A program made the translations under genes and the position numbers. A DNA stretch of 64,000 bases from Betaproteobacteria bacterium (GTDB taxonomy: Bacteria; Pseudomonadota; Gammaproteobacteria; Burkholderiales; Rhodocyclaceae), in assembly GCA_016194935.1 (NCBI GenBank), contig JACQAO010000068.1, positions 1 to 64,000 of the forward strand, in the 5' to 3' direction. The notes beneath the pieces are model-generated. The model did no database searches. It was not told the origin of the DNA and saw nothing but the letters and a program-made list of their open reading frames with translations. This document shows positions 17,226 to 27,441 of the stretch, piece after piece (within the stretch, counting starts at the first letter, position 1; every line of letters begins with the position of its first letter).

Positions 17226-17765
17226 ATGTTTATCCCGAAAAACCCCCGTATTACCCTGATCGCCGCCATCGCCAGGAATCGCGTGATTGGCGCGGGCAAT
17301 GCGATCCCCTGGCGGCTGCCGGAGGATTTGCAGCGCTTCAAGTCGCTCACCCTCGGCCATCCGATCATCATGGGGCGCAAGACCTGGCAATCGCTGGGCC
17401 GCCCGCTGCCGGGACGAACCAATATTGTCGTCAGCCGCTCTGCTGATTTCGCCGCACCCGGCGGCACGGTTGCGGCCTCGCTGGCAGCTGCCGTAGCGCT
17501 GGCGGCGGATACCGGCACGGATGAAGTTTTCATCATCGGCGGCGCCGAAATTTACGCCCAGGCGCTGCCCATCGCCGACCGTCTGCAACTCACCGAGATC
17601 GCCCGCGAGTTCGCCGGCGATACGTTTTTTCCGGTCTACGATGCGAGCCAATGGCGCGAGATCGCTCGTGAATCTCACCATGCTCACCATGCCCACCATG
17701 CCCACCATGCCCACCATGCCGAGGCCGGTTTCGATTATGCTTTTGTCACTTACGAACACAACTGA
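17226..17765 (+). CDS. folA: Dihydrofolate reductase FolA with a (His-His-Ala)5 insert
   Basis: A 179-residue dihydrofolate reductase that regenerates tetrahydrofolate with NADPH. Conserved parts are ITLIAAIARNRVIGAGNAIPW at the start (quoted in part), LPEDLQRFK, IIMGRKTWQSLGRPLPGR and FIIGGAEIYAQALP. Between the last core helix and the final strand the protein carries five His-His-Ala triplets (residues 151-165), encoded by a 9-bp tandem repeat. Many family members are 160-170 residues long, so the insert accounts for the extra length. The reading frame is intact on both sides. Confidence 0.96.
   Translation: MFIPKNPRITLIAAIARNRVIGAGNAIPWRLPEDLQRFKSLTLGHPIIMGRKTWQSLGRPLPGRTNIVVSRSADFAAPGGTVAASLAAAVALAADTGTDEVFIIGGAEIYAQALPIADRLQLTEIAREFAGDTFFPVYDASQWREIARESHHAHHAHHAHHAHHAEAGFDYAFVTYEHN
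17676..17720. repeat. 9-bp tandem repeat, five copies, inside folA
   Basis: The unit CACCATGCC occurs five times in exact 9-bp register (first copy CACCATGCT). It is in frame and encodes His-His-Ala five times. Near-identity of the copies at DNA level indicates recent slippage rather than selected protein repetition. Confidence 0.95.
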
Positions 17766-17780
17766 TTGAAGGAGAAACAG

Positions 17781-18140
17781 ATGTCCGCAGGAGGTTTTCA
17801 TGTTCATGGCCCGCACGATCACGCTGTCGAACATGGCGCACAGAGCGGCGATTCGCTGGCGTCGCAGGTGGTGGTGGTGACGGCAATCCTGGCCACCGTC
17901 GGCGCGCTGGTCGGCTACCAGGGCGGCTACACGCAGAACTAGTCCATGATGTACAAGAGCGAGGCGGTGCTGAAAAACCCCGAGGCCGCCAAACAGGAGT
18001 TCTACCGGCAGGAGGTGGCGCGCTACAAAAAGGAAAAGGCGGAGATCTAACTGGTGGCGGAGAAGCTCGAAGCCGACTCACAACACGCCAACGAGCTTTC
18101 CGGCGCCGCGATGTGGGTTTCGACCTTGTTCATGCACTAG
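17781..18140 (+). pseudogene. DUF4337 family gene, inactivated by two in-frame stops and truncated
   Basis: The start ATG 17781 has a good GGAGAA site. The translation reads like DUF4337 membrane proteins: HVHGPHDHAVEHG, then a membrane helix (VVVTAILATVGALVGYQGG). An in-frame TAG lies at 17940 and an in-frame TAA at 18048, yet the frame continues with sensible sequence (YKSEAVLKNPEAAK, VAEKLEADSQHANELSGAAM) up to a final TAG at 18138. The C-terminal membrane helices of the family are missing; the next gene ends 30 bp later. Confidence 0.8.
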
Positions 18141-18169
18141 CCGGCATCGCCGATGGAAATGTCCACCGG

Positions 18170-20431
18170 TTATTTTCGCATCACGCAATCCACATAGTAG
18201 CGCGACTTGCCGTTGGTCGTATCCTTCACCAGGCCGTGGATGTCGGTCTCGAAACCAGGAAACATTTCATTGAAGTCGCGGGCGAATTTCAGGTAGCGGA
18301 CGATGGTCTTGTTGAAACGCTCACCCGGAATCAACAGCGGGATGCCCGGCGGATAAGGCGTCAGCAGCACGGCGGTGACCCGGCCCTCCAGCGCGTCGAT
18401 GGACACCCGCTCGATCTCGCGGTGCGCCATCATGGCGAAGGCATCTGCGGGACGCATCGCCGGTTCCATGTCCGACAGATACATTTCCGTGGTCAGGCGG
18501 GCAATGTCGTTTTCCCGGTAGATGCCGTGGATCTGCTCGCACAGGTCGCGCAGGCCGATTTTTTCGTAGCGCGGATGCTTGGCAACGAATTCTGGCAACA
18601 CCCGCCACAGCGGCGCGTTCTTGTCGTAGTCGTCCTTGAACTGCTGCAGCTCCGTCACCATGGTGTTCCAGCGGCCCTTGGTGATGCCGATGGTGAACAT
18701 GATGAAAAACGAGTAGAGGCTGGTCTTCTCGACGATTACCCCATGCTCGGCCAGATACTTGGTGACGATGGCCGCCGGGATGCCGAAGGCGTCGGAGAAA
18801 TCGCCCTCCACGTCGAGGCCGGGAGTAATCACCGTGGCCTTGATCGGGTCGAGCATGTTGAAACCCTTGGCCAGCTTGCCGAAACCGTGCCAGCGTTCGC
18901 CGCTGCGCAACATCCAGTCTTCGCGGTCGCCGATGCCTTCCTCGGCAAGATGCTCCGGCCCCCATACCTGGAACCACCAGTCGGCGCCCCACTCTTCGTC
19001 CACCTTGCGCATGGCGCGGCGGAAGTCGAGCGCCTCGGCGATCGACTCCTCCACCAGCGCCGTGCCGCCGGGCTCCTCCATCATCGCCGCCGCCACGTCG
19101 CAGGAGGCGATGATGGCGTATTGCGGCGAAGTCGAGGTGTGCATCAGGAAGGCTTCGTTGAACACGTCGCGGTCCAGCTTGCGCGATTCGGAATCCTGCA
19201 CCAGGATCTGCGAGGCTTGTGAGAGGCCAGCCAGCAGCTTGTGCGTCGATTGGGTGGAGAACAACATCGAGTCCTTGCAAGGCGGACGTTTTTTGCCGAT
19301 AGCGTGCATGCCCTTGTAGAACTCGTGGAAGGTGGCGTGCGGCAGCCAGGCTTCGTCGAAATGCAGGGTGTCGATCTTGCCGTCGAGCATCTCTTTGATG
19401 GTCTCGACGTTGTAGAGGATACCGTCGTAGGTGCTCTGGGTGATGGTCAGCACCCGCGGCTTGGCCTCCGGGTCACGCTCCAGGGTCGCGCGGGCAAAGG
19501 GATTGGCGAGGATTTTCTTGCGGATGTTGTCCCACTTGAACTCGCTCTTGGGGATCGGCCCGATGATGCCGTAGTGGTTGCGCGTCGGCATCAGGAACAC
19601 CGGCACCGCGCCGGTCATCATGATGGCGTGCAGGATCGATTTGTGGCAGTTGCGATCCACCACCACGATGTCGCCGGGCGCTACCGTCGAATGCCAGACG
19701 ATCTTGTTGGAAGTCGAGGTGCCGTTGGTGACGAAGAACAGATGGTCGGCGGAAAAAATCCGCGCTGCATTGCGTTCGGAAGCCGCCACTGGGCCGGTGT
19801 GATCGAGCAATTGACCCAGCTCGTCCACTGCGTTGCAGACATCGGCGCGCAGCATGTTCTCGCCGAAGAACTGATGGAACATGCGTCCCACCGGACTCTT
19901 GAGGAAGGCCACGCCGCCGGAATGTCCGGGGCAGTGCCAGGAATAGGAACCGTCCGAAGCATAATGCACCAGCGCGCGGAAAAACGGCGGCGGCAGGGAA
20001 TCCAGATAATCGCGCGCCTCGCGCACCACGTTGCGGGCCATGAACTCCGGCGTATCCTCGAACATGTGAATGAAGCCGTGCAACTCGCGCTGCACATCGT
20101 TCGGGATGTGGCGGGTGGTGCGCGTCTCGCCGTAGAGAAAAATCGGGATGTCGCTGTTGCGGAAACGGATTTCCTCGACGAATGCGCGCAGACCGGCGAC
20201 GGTCGCTTCGGCATTGTCGGAAGTAAATTCCTCGTCGTCGATGGACAGGATGAACACCGAGGCGCGACTCTGTTGCTGCGCGAAGGAAGACAAATCGCCG
20301 TAGCTGGTGACGCCGACCACTTCCATGCCCTCTTCCTCGATGGCCGTGGCCAGGGCGCGGATACCCAACCCGGAAGTATTCTCGGAGCGAAAATCCTCGT
20401 CGATGATGACGACAGGAAAGCGGAATTTCAT
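18170..20431 (-). CDS. Arginine/lysine/ornithine decarboxylase (PLP-dependent, large biodegradative type)
   Basis: 753 residues of the fold-III (OLADC) decarboxylase family that converts a basic amino acid to a polyamine precursor, often for acid resistance. An N-terminal response-regulator-like wing domain (about 1-130) precedes the PLP domain. The PLP lysine lies in STQSTHKLLAG; the aspartate pocket is HFDEAWLPHA. The C-terminal domain includes YPPGIPLLIPGE. Length matches AdiA/LdcC (710-755). Betaproteobacterial relatives are often labelled arginine decarboxylase, but the substrate is not proved by motifs. It lies 24 bp downstream of dcd on the same strand. Confidence 0.93.
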   Translation of the reverse strand: MKFRFPVVIIDEDFRSENTSGLGIRALATAIEEEGMEVVGVTSYGDLSSFAQQQSRASVFILSIDDEEFTSDNAEATVAGLRAFVEEIRFRNSDIPIFLYGETRTTRHIPNDVQRELHGFIHMFEDTPEFMARNVVREARDYLDSLPPPFFRALVHYASDGSYSWHCPGHSGGVAFLKSPVGRMFHQFFGENMLRADVCNAVDELGQLLDHTGPVAASERNAARIFSADHLFFVTNGTSTSNKIVWHSTVAPGDIVVVDRNCHKSILHAIMMTGAVPVFLMPTRNHYGIIGPIPKSEFKWDNIRKKILANPFARATLERDPEAKPRVLTITQSTYDGILYNVETIKEMLDGKIDTLHFDEAWLPHATFHEFYKGMHAIGKKRPPCKDSMLFSTQSTHKLLAGLSQASQILVQDSESRKLDRDVFNEAFLMHTSTSPQYAIIASCDVAAAMMEEPGGTALVEESIAEALDFRRAMRKVDEEWGADWWFQVWGPEHLAEEGIGDREDWMLRSGERWHGFGKLAKGFNMLDPIKATVITPGLDVEGDFSDAFGIPAAIVTKYLAEHGVIVEKTSLYSFFIMFTIGITKGRWNTMVTELQQFKDDYDKNAPLWRVLPEFVAKHPRYEKIGLRDLCEQIHGIYRENDIARLTTEMYLSDMEPAMRPADAFAMMAHREIERVSIDALEGRVTAVLLTPYPPGIPLLIPGERFNKTIVRYLKFARDFNEMFPGFETDIHGLVKDTTNGKSRYYVDCVMRK

Positions 20432-20455
20432 GCGGGACTCCTGAAATGCGAGAAA

Positions 20456-21022
20456 TCAGATTTTCGGCAGGGTCACGCCGATTTGGCCTTGGTACTTGCC
20501 GCCGCGATCCTTGTAGGAAGTCTCGCAGACCTCGTCGGACTCGAAGAATAGCACCTGAGCGATGCCTTCATTGGCGTAAATCTTCGCCGGCAGCGGCGTG
20601 GTGTTGGAAAACTCCAGCGTTACAAAACCCTCCCACTCAGGCTCGAAGGGCGTGACGTTAACGATGATGCCGCAACGCGCATAAGTACTCTTGCCCAGGC
20701 ACACCGTCAGGACGTTGCGCGGGATACGAAAGTACTCGACAGTGCGCGCCAGGGCAAATGAATTGGGCGGGATGATGCAGTAATCGGCATTCACTTCGAC
20801 GAAGGAATTCGGATCGAAATTCTTCGGGTCGACAATGGTGCTGTTGATGTTGGTGAACAGCTTGAATTCGTTGGAGCAGCGGATGTCATAACCATAGCTG
20901 GAAGTGCCGTAGGAAACGATCTTGCGCCCGTCGACTTCGCGCACCTGGTTCGGCTCGAACGGCTCGATCATGTTGTGGGTTTCCGCCATGCGACGGATCC
21001 ACTTGTCAGATTTTATGCTCAT
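20456..21022 (-). CDS. dcd: dCTP deaminase Dcd
   Basis: A 188-residue trimeric enzyme that deaminates dCTP to dUTP for thymidylate synthesis. Family landmarks are SDKWIRRM at the start, [38 protein letters not shown] with the catalytic region, and [21 protein letters not shown] (quoted in part). Length is normal. It is followed on the same strand by the decarboxylase and preceded by mrp. Confidence 0.96.
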   Translation of the reverse strand: MSIKSDKWIRRMAETHNMIEPFEPNQVREVDGRKIVSYGTSSYGYDIRCSNEFKLFTNINSTIVDPKNFDPNSFVEVNADYCIIPPNSFALARTVEYFRIPRNVLTVCLGKSTYARCGIIVNVTPFEPEWEGFVTLEFSNTTPLPAKIYANEGIAQVLFFESDEVCETSYKDRGGKYQGQIGVTLPKI

Positions 21023-21081
21023 TGCGGTGTGACACCCGAAAGTAAAAACGCCAAGGCCGCGATTTTACGCGCAGACTTGGC

Positions 21082-21117
21082 GAATTGTGAAAATTGTGAG
21101 AACTGCGGGAATTGTCA
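21082..21117. repeat. Imperfect 9-bp tandem repeat, four copies
   Basis: The units gaattgtga, aaattgtga, gaactgcgg and gaattgtca follow one another in exact 9-bp register. They fill the dcd-mrp intergenic region and touch the last codons of mrp. Divergence between units suggests an older array than the one in folA. Confidence 0.7.
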
Positions 21118-22203
21118 GGTGTTCTGGATCACGATATTCGGAAACTTCGAAGTCATGTCCCTGGCCTGATCGGCGATTTTGACCGCCACCCGGCGTGCAA
21201 TAGTGCGGTAGATTTCCGCCACCCTGCTGTCCGGCTCGGCCACCACGCTGGGCTTGCCGCCATCGCCCTGTTCGCGGATTTTCATGTCGAGCGGTAAAGC
21301 GCCGAGCATCTCCACCTCGTAATCCTTGGCCATCCGGTCGCCGCCACCACTGCCGAAGATGTGTTCCTCGTGGCCGCACTTGGAGCAAATGTGGATGCTC
21401 ATGTTCTCGACGATGCCGAGGATGGGGATGCCCACCTTCTCGAACATCTTGAGCCCCTTGCGCGCATCGAGCAGGGCGATGTCCTGCGGCGTAGTGACGA
21501 TCACCGCGCCGGTCACCGGCACCTGCTGCGCCAGGGTCAACTGGATGTCGCCGGTGCCGGGCGGCAGGTCGATCACCAGATAATCCACGTCGCGCCAGTT
21601 GGTGTCGTTCAGCAACTGTTGCAGCGCCTGGGTCACCATCGGGCCGCGCCATACCATCGGCATTTCCACGTCGATCAGGAAACCGATCGACATGGCTTGC
21701 AGGCCGTAGGCCTCCATCGGTTCCAGCGACTTGCCGTCCGCCGATTCCGGGCGACCGCTGATACCCAGCATCTGCGGCTGGGAAGGGCCGTAGATGTCGG
21801 CGTCCAGCAGTCCCGCCTTGGCGCCCTCGGCAACCAGCGCCAGCACCAGGTTCACGGCAGTGGTGGACTTGCCGACGCCGCCCTTGCCGGACGCCACGGC
21901 GATGATGTTCTTCACGCCGGGGATCATCTTGACGCCACGTTGCACCGCATGTGCCACGATCTTGCTATACACATTGGCGCTGACATTGCCGACGCCGGCG
22001 ATGCCCTTCAATTTCTCGATCACCAGCTTGCGGATGCCTTCAATCTGGCTTTTCGCGGGGTAACCCAGCTCAATGTCCAGCGACACATCGCCGCCCGCAA
22101 TCTTGATGTTGCGGGCCGCCTTGGAACTCACCAAGTCCTTGCCGGTATTGGCATCGACCACTGCCCCCAGCGCCGCTTGCACTGCTTCAATCGTGACAGT
22201 CAT
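21115..22203 (-). CDS. apbC: Mrp/ApbC iron-sulfur cluster carrier ATPase
   Basis: A 362-residue P-loop ATPase that carries and delivers Fe-S clusters. An N-terminal MIP18-like domain (about 1-90) precedes the Mrp ATPase core. The deviant Walker A is ASGKGGVGKSTTAVNL. The Walker B region is YLVIDLPPGTGD, and the cluster-binding pair CSKC is found in HICSKCGHEEHIFG. Length is typical. It is divergent from metG; the gap 22204-22348 contains a TATAAT at about 22238 but no convincing -35 partner. Confidence 0.95.
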   Translation of the reverse strand: MTVTIEAVQAALGAVVDANTGKDLVSSKAARNIKIAGGDVSLDIELGYPAKSQIEGIRKLVIEKLKGIAGVGNVSANVYSKIVAHAVQRGVKMIPGVKNIIAVASGKGGVGKSTTAVNLVLALVAEGAKAGLLDADIYGPSQPQMLGISGRPESADGKSLEPMEAYGLQAMSIGFLIDVEMPMVWRGPMVTQALQQLLNDTNWRDVDYLVIDLPPGTGDIQLTLAQQVPVTGAVIVTTPQDIALLDARKGLKMFEKVGIPILGIVENMSIHICSKCGHEEHIFGSGGGDRMAKDYEVEMLGALPLDMKIREQGDGGKPSVVAEPDSRVAEIYRTIARRVAVKIADQARDMTSKFPNIVIQNT

Positions 22204-22348
22204 TATGAATCTCCGAAAATACCCGACTAAAACGGTTAACTATAATCGAAACCGCTGTCCCTGTCACGCCCGGCAGAGGGGAAACCACCGGTCTGCCGCG
22301 CGTTTCATGCGCCAACTGATAAAATGAATCATTTTGTCAAAGGCTTCC

Positions 22349-24400
22349 ATGCCCCGCAAAATCCTCGTCACCAGCGCCTTGCCCTACGCCAACGGGGCCA
22401 CGCATTTCGGTCATCTGGTGGAATATATCCAGACCGACATCTGGGTGCGCTTTCAGAAAATGTGTGGCCACGAATGCTGGTACATCTGCGCCGACGACAC
22501 CCACGGCACGCCCATCATGCTGCGCGCCGAACAGGAAGGCATCACCCCCGAGCAACTGATCGCCCGGGTGCATGAAGAGCGGCTGCGCGACTTCGGCGGC
22601 TTCCATGTCGCCTTCGACAACTACTACACCACCCATTCCGACGAGACCAAACAGCTTGCCGGGGACATCTATGCCCGGCTCCAGGCCGCCGGGCTGATCG
22701 AGACGCGCTCCATCGAGCAGTTCTACGATCCACTCAAGCAGATGTTTCTGCCCGACCGCTACATCAAGGGCGAGTGTCCCAAGTGCGGCGCGAAAGATCA
22801 GTACGGCGACAACTGCGAGGTGTGTGGCGCGGCCTACACTCCAGCCGAGGTGAAGAACCCGTATTCAGTCATCTCCGGTGCGAAGCCTGAACTGCGGCCC
22901 TCCGAACATTATTTTTTCCGCCTCTCCGATCCGCGCTGCCAGGATTTTTTGCGCCACTACACCCGCGAAGCCGGGCGCTTGCAGCCGGAAGCCGCCAACA
23001 AGATGCAGGAGTGGCTGGGCCAACCCGGCGAGAACAAACTCAGCGACTGGGACATCTCGCGCGATGCGCCGTATTTTGGCTTCGAGATTCCCGACGCCCC
23101 TGGAAAATATTTCTACGTCTGGCTCGACGCGCCCATCGGCTACATGGGCAGCTTCCGCAATTTCTGTGACCAGCGCGGTCTCAATTTCGACGAGTACTGG
23201 AAACCGGATTCCAAAACCGAGTTGTACCATTTCATCGGCAAAGACATCCTCTACTTCCACGCCCTGTTCTGGCCAGCCGAGCTGGCGCACGCTGGTTACC
23301 GCACGCCGACCGGGATTTTTGCTCACGGTTTCCTCACCGTTGACGGCGCGAAAATGTCCAAGTCGCGCGGCACTTTCATCACCGCCGATTCTTACCTGCG
23401 GCTGGGCCTCAATCCCGAGTGGCTGCGCTATTACTATGCCGCCAAGCTGAACAGTTCGATGGAAGACATCGACCTCAACCTGGAGGATTTCGCCGCGCGG
23501 GTGAACTCCGACCTGGTTGGCAAATACCTCAACATCGCCAGCCGCTGCGCCGGTTTCCTGACGAAATTCTTCGACGGCAAGTTGCACTTCGACGCTGCCC
23601 AGCCCATGCGCGCAGCCGCTGTGGAACAAGGCGTTCTGGCCGCGAAATCCTACGAAGCGCGTGAATATTCCAGGGCGGTGCGCGACATCATGGCGGTGGC
23701 GGATCGCATCAACGAGGCCATCGCAACGGCTGCGCCGTGGGCCGTCGCCAAAGACGAAAACAAACGTGCCGAACTCCACGACATCTGTTCGCGCGCATTA
23801 CACGGCTTTTATGTTGTCACCATTCTGTTGCAGCCGATTCTCCCGGTGACAGCGCGCCGGGTGGCCCGCGAACTGTTCGACATGCAGCGGGATTTTCGCT
23901 GGGACGATCTCGACGCCATGCCCTCCCGCGTCGCCCCCTACACGCACCTGATGCAGCGCATCGAACCGCAACAGATCGCGGCGCTGGTCGAGGCCAACCG
24001 GGAATCCCTTGCACCCACCGAGGCCGCACAATTTCCGCAATTACCACAGAAGGACAAAATGCAAACTGACGCCCTCATCAATATCGACGACTTCGCCAAA
24101 GTCGATTTGCGCATCGCCCGCATCGCTAACGCCGAGCATGTCGAGGGCGCGGAAAAACTCCTGAAACTCACCCTCGATCTCGGCACGGAAACCCGCACAG
24201 TGTTTGCCGGCATCAAGTCGGCCTACGACCCGGCAACGCTGGTCGGTCGCCTGACGGTGATGGTCGCCAACCTCGCACCGCGCAAAATGAAATTCGGTTT
24301 GTCCGAGGGCATGGTGCTGGCCGCTTCGGGCAGCGACAGCCCGGGGATTTTCCTGCTCTCTCCCGACAGCGGCGCGCAGCCTGGCATGCGCGTGAAATAA
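22349..24400 (+). CDS. metG: Methionyl-tRNA synthetase MetG
   Basis: About 683 residues. The class I synthetase signature is ATHFGHL, with KMSKSRG further on. The zinc knuckle reads [20 protein letters not shown]-terminal tRNA-binding OB domain (about 575-683; [18 protein letters not shown]) mediates dimerisation as in E. coli MetG. ATG 22349 has AAAGG six bases upstream and gives the usual [16 protein letters not shown] start; a TTG at 22334 is possible but unneeded. The linker before the OB domain contains two 9-bp-register units encoding FPQLPQ. The hyf-like operon starts 11 bp after its stop. Confidence 0.97.
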   Translation: MPRKILVTSALPYANGATHFGHLVEYIQTDIWVRFQKMCGHECWYICADDTHGTPIMLRAEQEGITPEQLIARVHEERLRDFGGFHVAFDNYYTTHSDETKQLAGDIYARLQAAGLIETRSIEQFYDPLKQMFLPDRYIKGECPKCGAKDQYGDNCEVCGAAYTPAEVKNPYSVISGAKPELRPSEHYFFRLSDPRCQDFLRHYTREAGRLQPEAANKMQEWLGQPGENKLSDWDISRDAPYFGFEIPDAPGKYFYVWLDAPIGYMGSFRNFCDQRGLNFDEYWKPDSKTELYHFIGKDILYFHALFWPAELAHAGYRTPTGIFAHGFLTVDGAKMSKSRGTFITADSYLRLGLNPEWLRYYYAAKLNSSMEDIDLNLEDFAARVNSDLVGKYLNIASRCAGFLTKFFDGKLHFDAAQPMRAAAVEQGVLAAKSYEAREYSRAVRDIMAVADRINEAIATAAPWAVAKDENKRAELHDICSRALHGFYVVTILLQPILPVTARRVARELFDMQRDFRWDDLDAMPSRVAPYTHLMQRIEPQQIAALVEANRESLAPTEAAQFPQLPQKDKMQTDALINIDDFAKVDLRIARIANAEHVEGAEKLLKLTLDLGTETRTVFAGIKSAYDPATLVGRLTVMVANLAPRKMKFGLSEGMVLAASGSDSPGIFLLSPDSGAQPGMRVK

Positions 24401-24411
24401 ACCCCGCGCTG

Positions 24412-26466
24412 ATGAGCAGCCTGTCCGGATCCGGATTCCTCTCCATCGACTGGCTGCTGACGCTGATTGCCGCCTGGCTGCTGATCGGTTGCGCCGGCTT
24501 GCTGGCGCCGCGCCAACTGGGTTTCGTCGGTCGCACCCTGTATCCGCTCGGCGCGCTGGTCGGGCTGGCGCTGGCGGCAGTGGCCTTCGGCGCACTGGGT
24601 GAAACAGCGGAAGTCGCGGTGCTGCCGCTGGGTCTGCCCGATCTGCCGTTCCATCTGCGTCTCGACTCCCTCTCGGCCCTGTTCCTGCTGCTGCTCGGCG
24701 GCGCCAGTGCGGGCATCTCGATTTACGCTGCCGGCTACCTGCGCAAAGGCGAAGGCACCGCCCCCGGCCTGCAATGCCTTCAATACCACCTGTTCCTCGC
24801 CAGCATGGCGCTGGTGCTGCTGGCCGACGATGCCTACGTCTACATGGTGGCCTGGGAGTCGATGGCCTTGTCATCGTTCTTCCTGGTCACTTCGGATCAT
24901 CGCCTGCCGGAAATCCGCCGCGCCGGCTACCTATACCTGCTGATCGCCCACGTCGGCGCCATTGGCATCCTGCTGTCTTTCGGCGTGCTGCAAAGCGGCG
25001 GAGATCTGTCCATCTCGAATGGCGTCGCCGATTACACCTTCGCCCACATGCGCGCCATGCCGCACGACGCCTTCTGGGCCAGCGCCGCCTTCGGCCTGGC
25101 GCTGTTCGGTTTCGGCGCCAAGGCCGGGCTGCTGCCGCTGCACATCTGGCTGCCCGAAGCGCATCCGGCGGCGCCCTCACCGGTGTCGGCGATGATGAGT
25201 GGGGTGATGCTGAAGACCGCAATCTACGGCATGTTGCGGGTTTCTTTCGACCTGCTGCATCATCCTCTATGGTGGTGGGGCGTGCTGGTGCTGGCGCTGG
25301 GGCTGCTCACCGCGTTGTTCGGCGCGGTGTTCTCCGCCGTGCAAAGCGATATGAAACGCCTGCTGGCGTATTCCTCAATCGAGAATATCGGCCTGCTGTT
25401 CGTCGGCATCGGCCTGACGCTGACCTTCCAATCCTTCGGCATGAATGCGCTGGCGGTTCTGGCGCTGACCGCAGTCCTCTACCACTGTCTCAACCATGCC
25501 GCTTTCAAAAGCCTGCTGTTCCTGTGCACCGGCTCGGTGCTGCACGCCACCCGCGAGCGCAGCCTGGGCAAGCTCGGCGGGCTGATCCATCGCATGCCCT
25601 GGGTGGCATGGCTGGCGCTGCTCGGCGTGATCGCCGCTGCCGGCCTGCCGCCGCTGAACGGCTTCGTTTCAGAGTGGCTGCTGTTGCAAGCCTTCCTGTT
25701 CACTCCCAGCTTGCCGCACGCTTACATCAACATGCTGATCCCGGTGGCTGCCGCCGCCGTGGCGCTGACCGCCGCCCTCGCCGGTTTTGTCATGGTAAAG
25801 TTTTTCGGCATCGTCTTCCTCGGCCAGCCACGCGAGGAAAAAATTTCCCAGGCGCATGATGCAGGCTGGCTGGAGCGGCTGGGTCTGGTTTGGCTCGCCG
25901 CGCTGTGCGTACTGCTCGGGCTGTTCCCGGTCTACGTCATTGAAAAACTCGATTTCGTCACCCGCAGCCTGCTTGGCGTCGGCGTGTATCCGGCTGGCAA
26001 TAACACACCGCACGGCTGGCTGCTGCTGGCGCCAATCAGTGCCGACCGCGCCAGTTACGAACCGCTGGTATTCCTGTTGATGATAGGCGCCGTAATCACC
26101 GCCACCTATCTCATCGTGCACCGTTACTGGCATGGCCGGGCGCGCCGCAGCGCTGCATGGGATTGCGGCTTTCCGCTGCAAACCGCGCGCATGCAGGACA
26201 CCGCAGAAGGCTTCAGCCAACCGCTGCGCCAGGTGTTTGAACCTTTCTACCGGCAGACGCGCGAACTGCCCACTGCCTTTGACACGGCGCCGCGTTATCG
26301 CGTCGTCGTCGAGGATCACTTCTGGTACTGGCTCTACCTGCCGGTGGCGCGTGCCGCTGAATTCGGTGCGCGCTGCGTATCGTTTCTTCAGCAGGGACGC
26401 ATCTCGATCTACCTGCTGTACAGCTTCCTGACCCTGGTGGCGCTGCTGTTCCTGGTGCGCGGATGA
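24412..26466 (+). CDS. HyfB-like proton-translocating subunit (NuoL/antiporter family)
   Basis: A 684-residue membrane protein of the NuoL/NuoM/Mrp antiporter family with about 16 helices, most similar in layout to HyfB/HycC. The antiporter core motif region reads FGAKAGLLPLHIWLPEAHPAAPSPVSA (quoted here only for position, about residues 235-262 in pieces: KAGLLPLHIWLPEAHPA then APSPVSAMMSGV). The lysine of FGAKAG and histidines of WLPEAHPA are the family's proton-path residues. It opens a six-gene operon and overlaps the next gene by 4 bp (ATGA). Confidence 0.9.
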   Translation: MSSLSGSGFLSIDWLLTLIAAWLLIGCAGLLAPRQLGFVGRTLYPLGALVGLALAAVAFGALGETAEVAVLPLGLPDLPFHLRLDSLSALFLLLLGGASAGISIYAAGYLRKGEGTAPGLQCLQYHLFLASMALVLLADDAYVYMVAWESMALSSFFLVTSDHRLPEIRRAGYLYLLIAHVGAIGILLSFGVLQSGGDLSISNGVADYTFAHMRAMPHDAFWASAAFGLALFGFGAKAGLLPLHIWLPEAHPAAPSPVSAMMSGVMLKTAIYGMLRVSFDLLHHPLWWWGVLVLALGLLTALFGAVFSAVQSDMKRLLAYSSIENIGLLFVGIGLTLTFQSFGMNALAVLALTAVLYHCLNHAAFKSLLFLCTGSVLHATRERSLGKLGGLIHRMPWVAWLALLGVIAAAGLPPLNGFVSEWLLLQAFLFTPSLPHAYINMLIPVAAAAVALTAALAGFVMVKFFGIVFLGQPREEKISQAHDAGWLERLGLVWLAALCVLLGLFPVYVIEKLDFVTRSLLGVGVYPAGNNTPHGWLLLAPISADRASYEPLVFLLMIGAVITATYLIVHRYWHGRARRSAAWDCGFPLQTARMQDTAEGFSQPLRQVFEPFYRQTRELPTAFDTAPRYRVVVEDHFWYWLYLPVARAAEFGARCVSFLQQGRISIYLLYSFLTLVALLFLVRG

Positions 26467-27434
26467 TAGGCGATCGCATGGATATCCTGGCTCCCATCCT
26501 GTTGCAATTCCTCGAACTGCTCATGGCGCTGGCGCTGGCGCCGCTGTTGACCGGCTGGGTGAACCAGTGCCGCGCCTGGTTGCAGAACCGCAGCGCGCCG
26601 CCGCTGTTGCAGCCTTACCGCCAGCTCGCCAAACTGTTCGAGAAAGAAGTGGTGCTGGCGCACAACGCCTCCAGCCTGTTTCGCGCCGCGCCCTATGTCA
26701 TTTTTGCCTGCATGGCGCTGGCAGCCGCCATCGTGCCGACCCTCTCCACCGACCTGCCGTTCGGCCCTGCCGCAGACGCCATCGCCCTGGTCGGTATTTT
26801 CGCTCTGGCGCGGGTGTTCATCGCCCTGGCCGGCATGGATGTCGGCACCTCTTTTGGCAGCCTGGGCGCGCGGCGTGAAATGCTGATCGGATTCCTCGCC
26901 GAGCCGGCGCTGCTGATGGTGTTTTTCACCGCCTCGCTGATCTCGCAGTCGACTTCCCTGTCCACCATCGTCAGCACGCTGGCGCGCGGTGAGTTCACCA
27001 TCTATCCCTCACTGGCCTTTGCAGGTATCGCTTTCAGCATGGTGTCGCTGGCGGAAAACGCCCGCGTGCCGGTGGACAATCCCACCACCCATCTCGAACT
27101 CACCATGATCCACGAGGCGATGATCCTGGAATACTCCGGGCGTCACCTGGCGCTCATCGAATGGGCCGCCGCGCTCAAGCTCTACGCCTACTCCTGCCTC
27201 GGTCTGGCTTTGTTCTTCCCGTGGGGAATACCGCAAGCTGCGGAGTTCGCCAACCTGCCGGTAGCGCTGGCTGGACTGCTGTTCAAACTTGGTATTGGCG
27301 GCTTTTTGCTCGCCGTCATCGAGACCGTCAGCGCCAAGATGCGGATTTTTCGTGCGCCGGAATTCCTCGGCACCGCCTTCATGCTGGCGGTACTGGCGAT
27401 GCTGGTGCATCTGCTTCTGGAGACGGGCAAATGA
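26463..27434 (+). CDS. HyfC-like membrane subunit (NuoH/complex I subunit 1 family)
   Basis: 323 residues with about eight membrane helices, homologous to HyfC/HycD and NuoH, the subunit that connects the redox arm to the ion channels. The family motif YRQLAKLFEKE lies near residue 47 and ENARVPVDNPTTHLELTMIHE (in part) near 200, with conserved acidic residues. The start may be ATG 26463, which overlaps the hyfB stop, or ATG 26478 (MDILAPILL). Confidence 0.9.
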   Translation: MIGDRMDILAPILLQFLELLMALALAPLLTGWVNQCRAWLQNRSAPPLLQPYRQLAKLFEKEVVLAHNASSLFRAAPYVIFACMALAAAIVPTLSTDLPFGPAADAIALVGIFALARVFIALAGMDVGTSFGSLGARREMLIGFLAEPALLMVFFTASLISQSTSLSTIVSTLARGEFTIYPSLAFAGIAFSMVSLAENARVPVDNPTTHLELTMIHEAMILEYSGRHLALIEWAAALKLYAYSCLGLALFFPWGIPQAAEFANLPVALAGLLFKLGIGGFLLAVIETVSAKMRIFRAPEFLGTAFMLAVLAMLVHLLLETGK

Positions 27435-27441
27435 GAAACCC

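Noticed and set aside
16932-17834. Long minus-strand open frame over folA and its upstream gap
   Set aside because: It is antisense to the certain folA gene and runs through the 9-bp repeat; high GC explains long antisense frames here.
22230-22260. TATAAT upstream of metG/apbC as a firm promoter
   Set aside because: No acceptable -35 hexamer at 16-18 bases; a single hexamer match is not enough.
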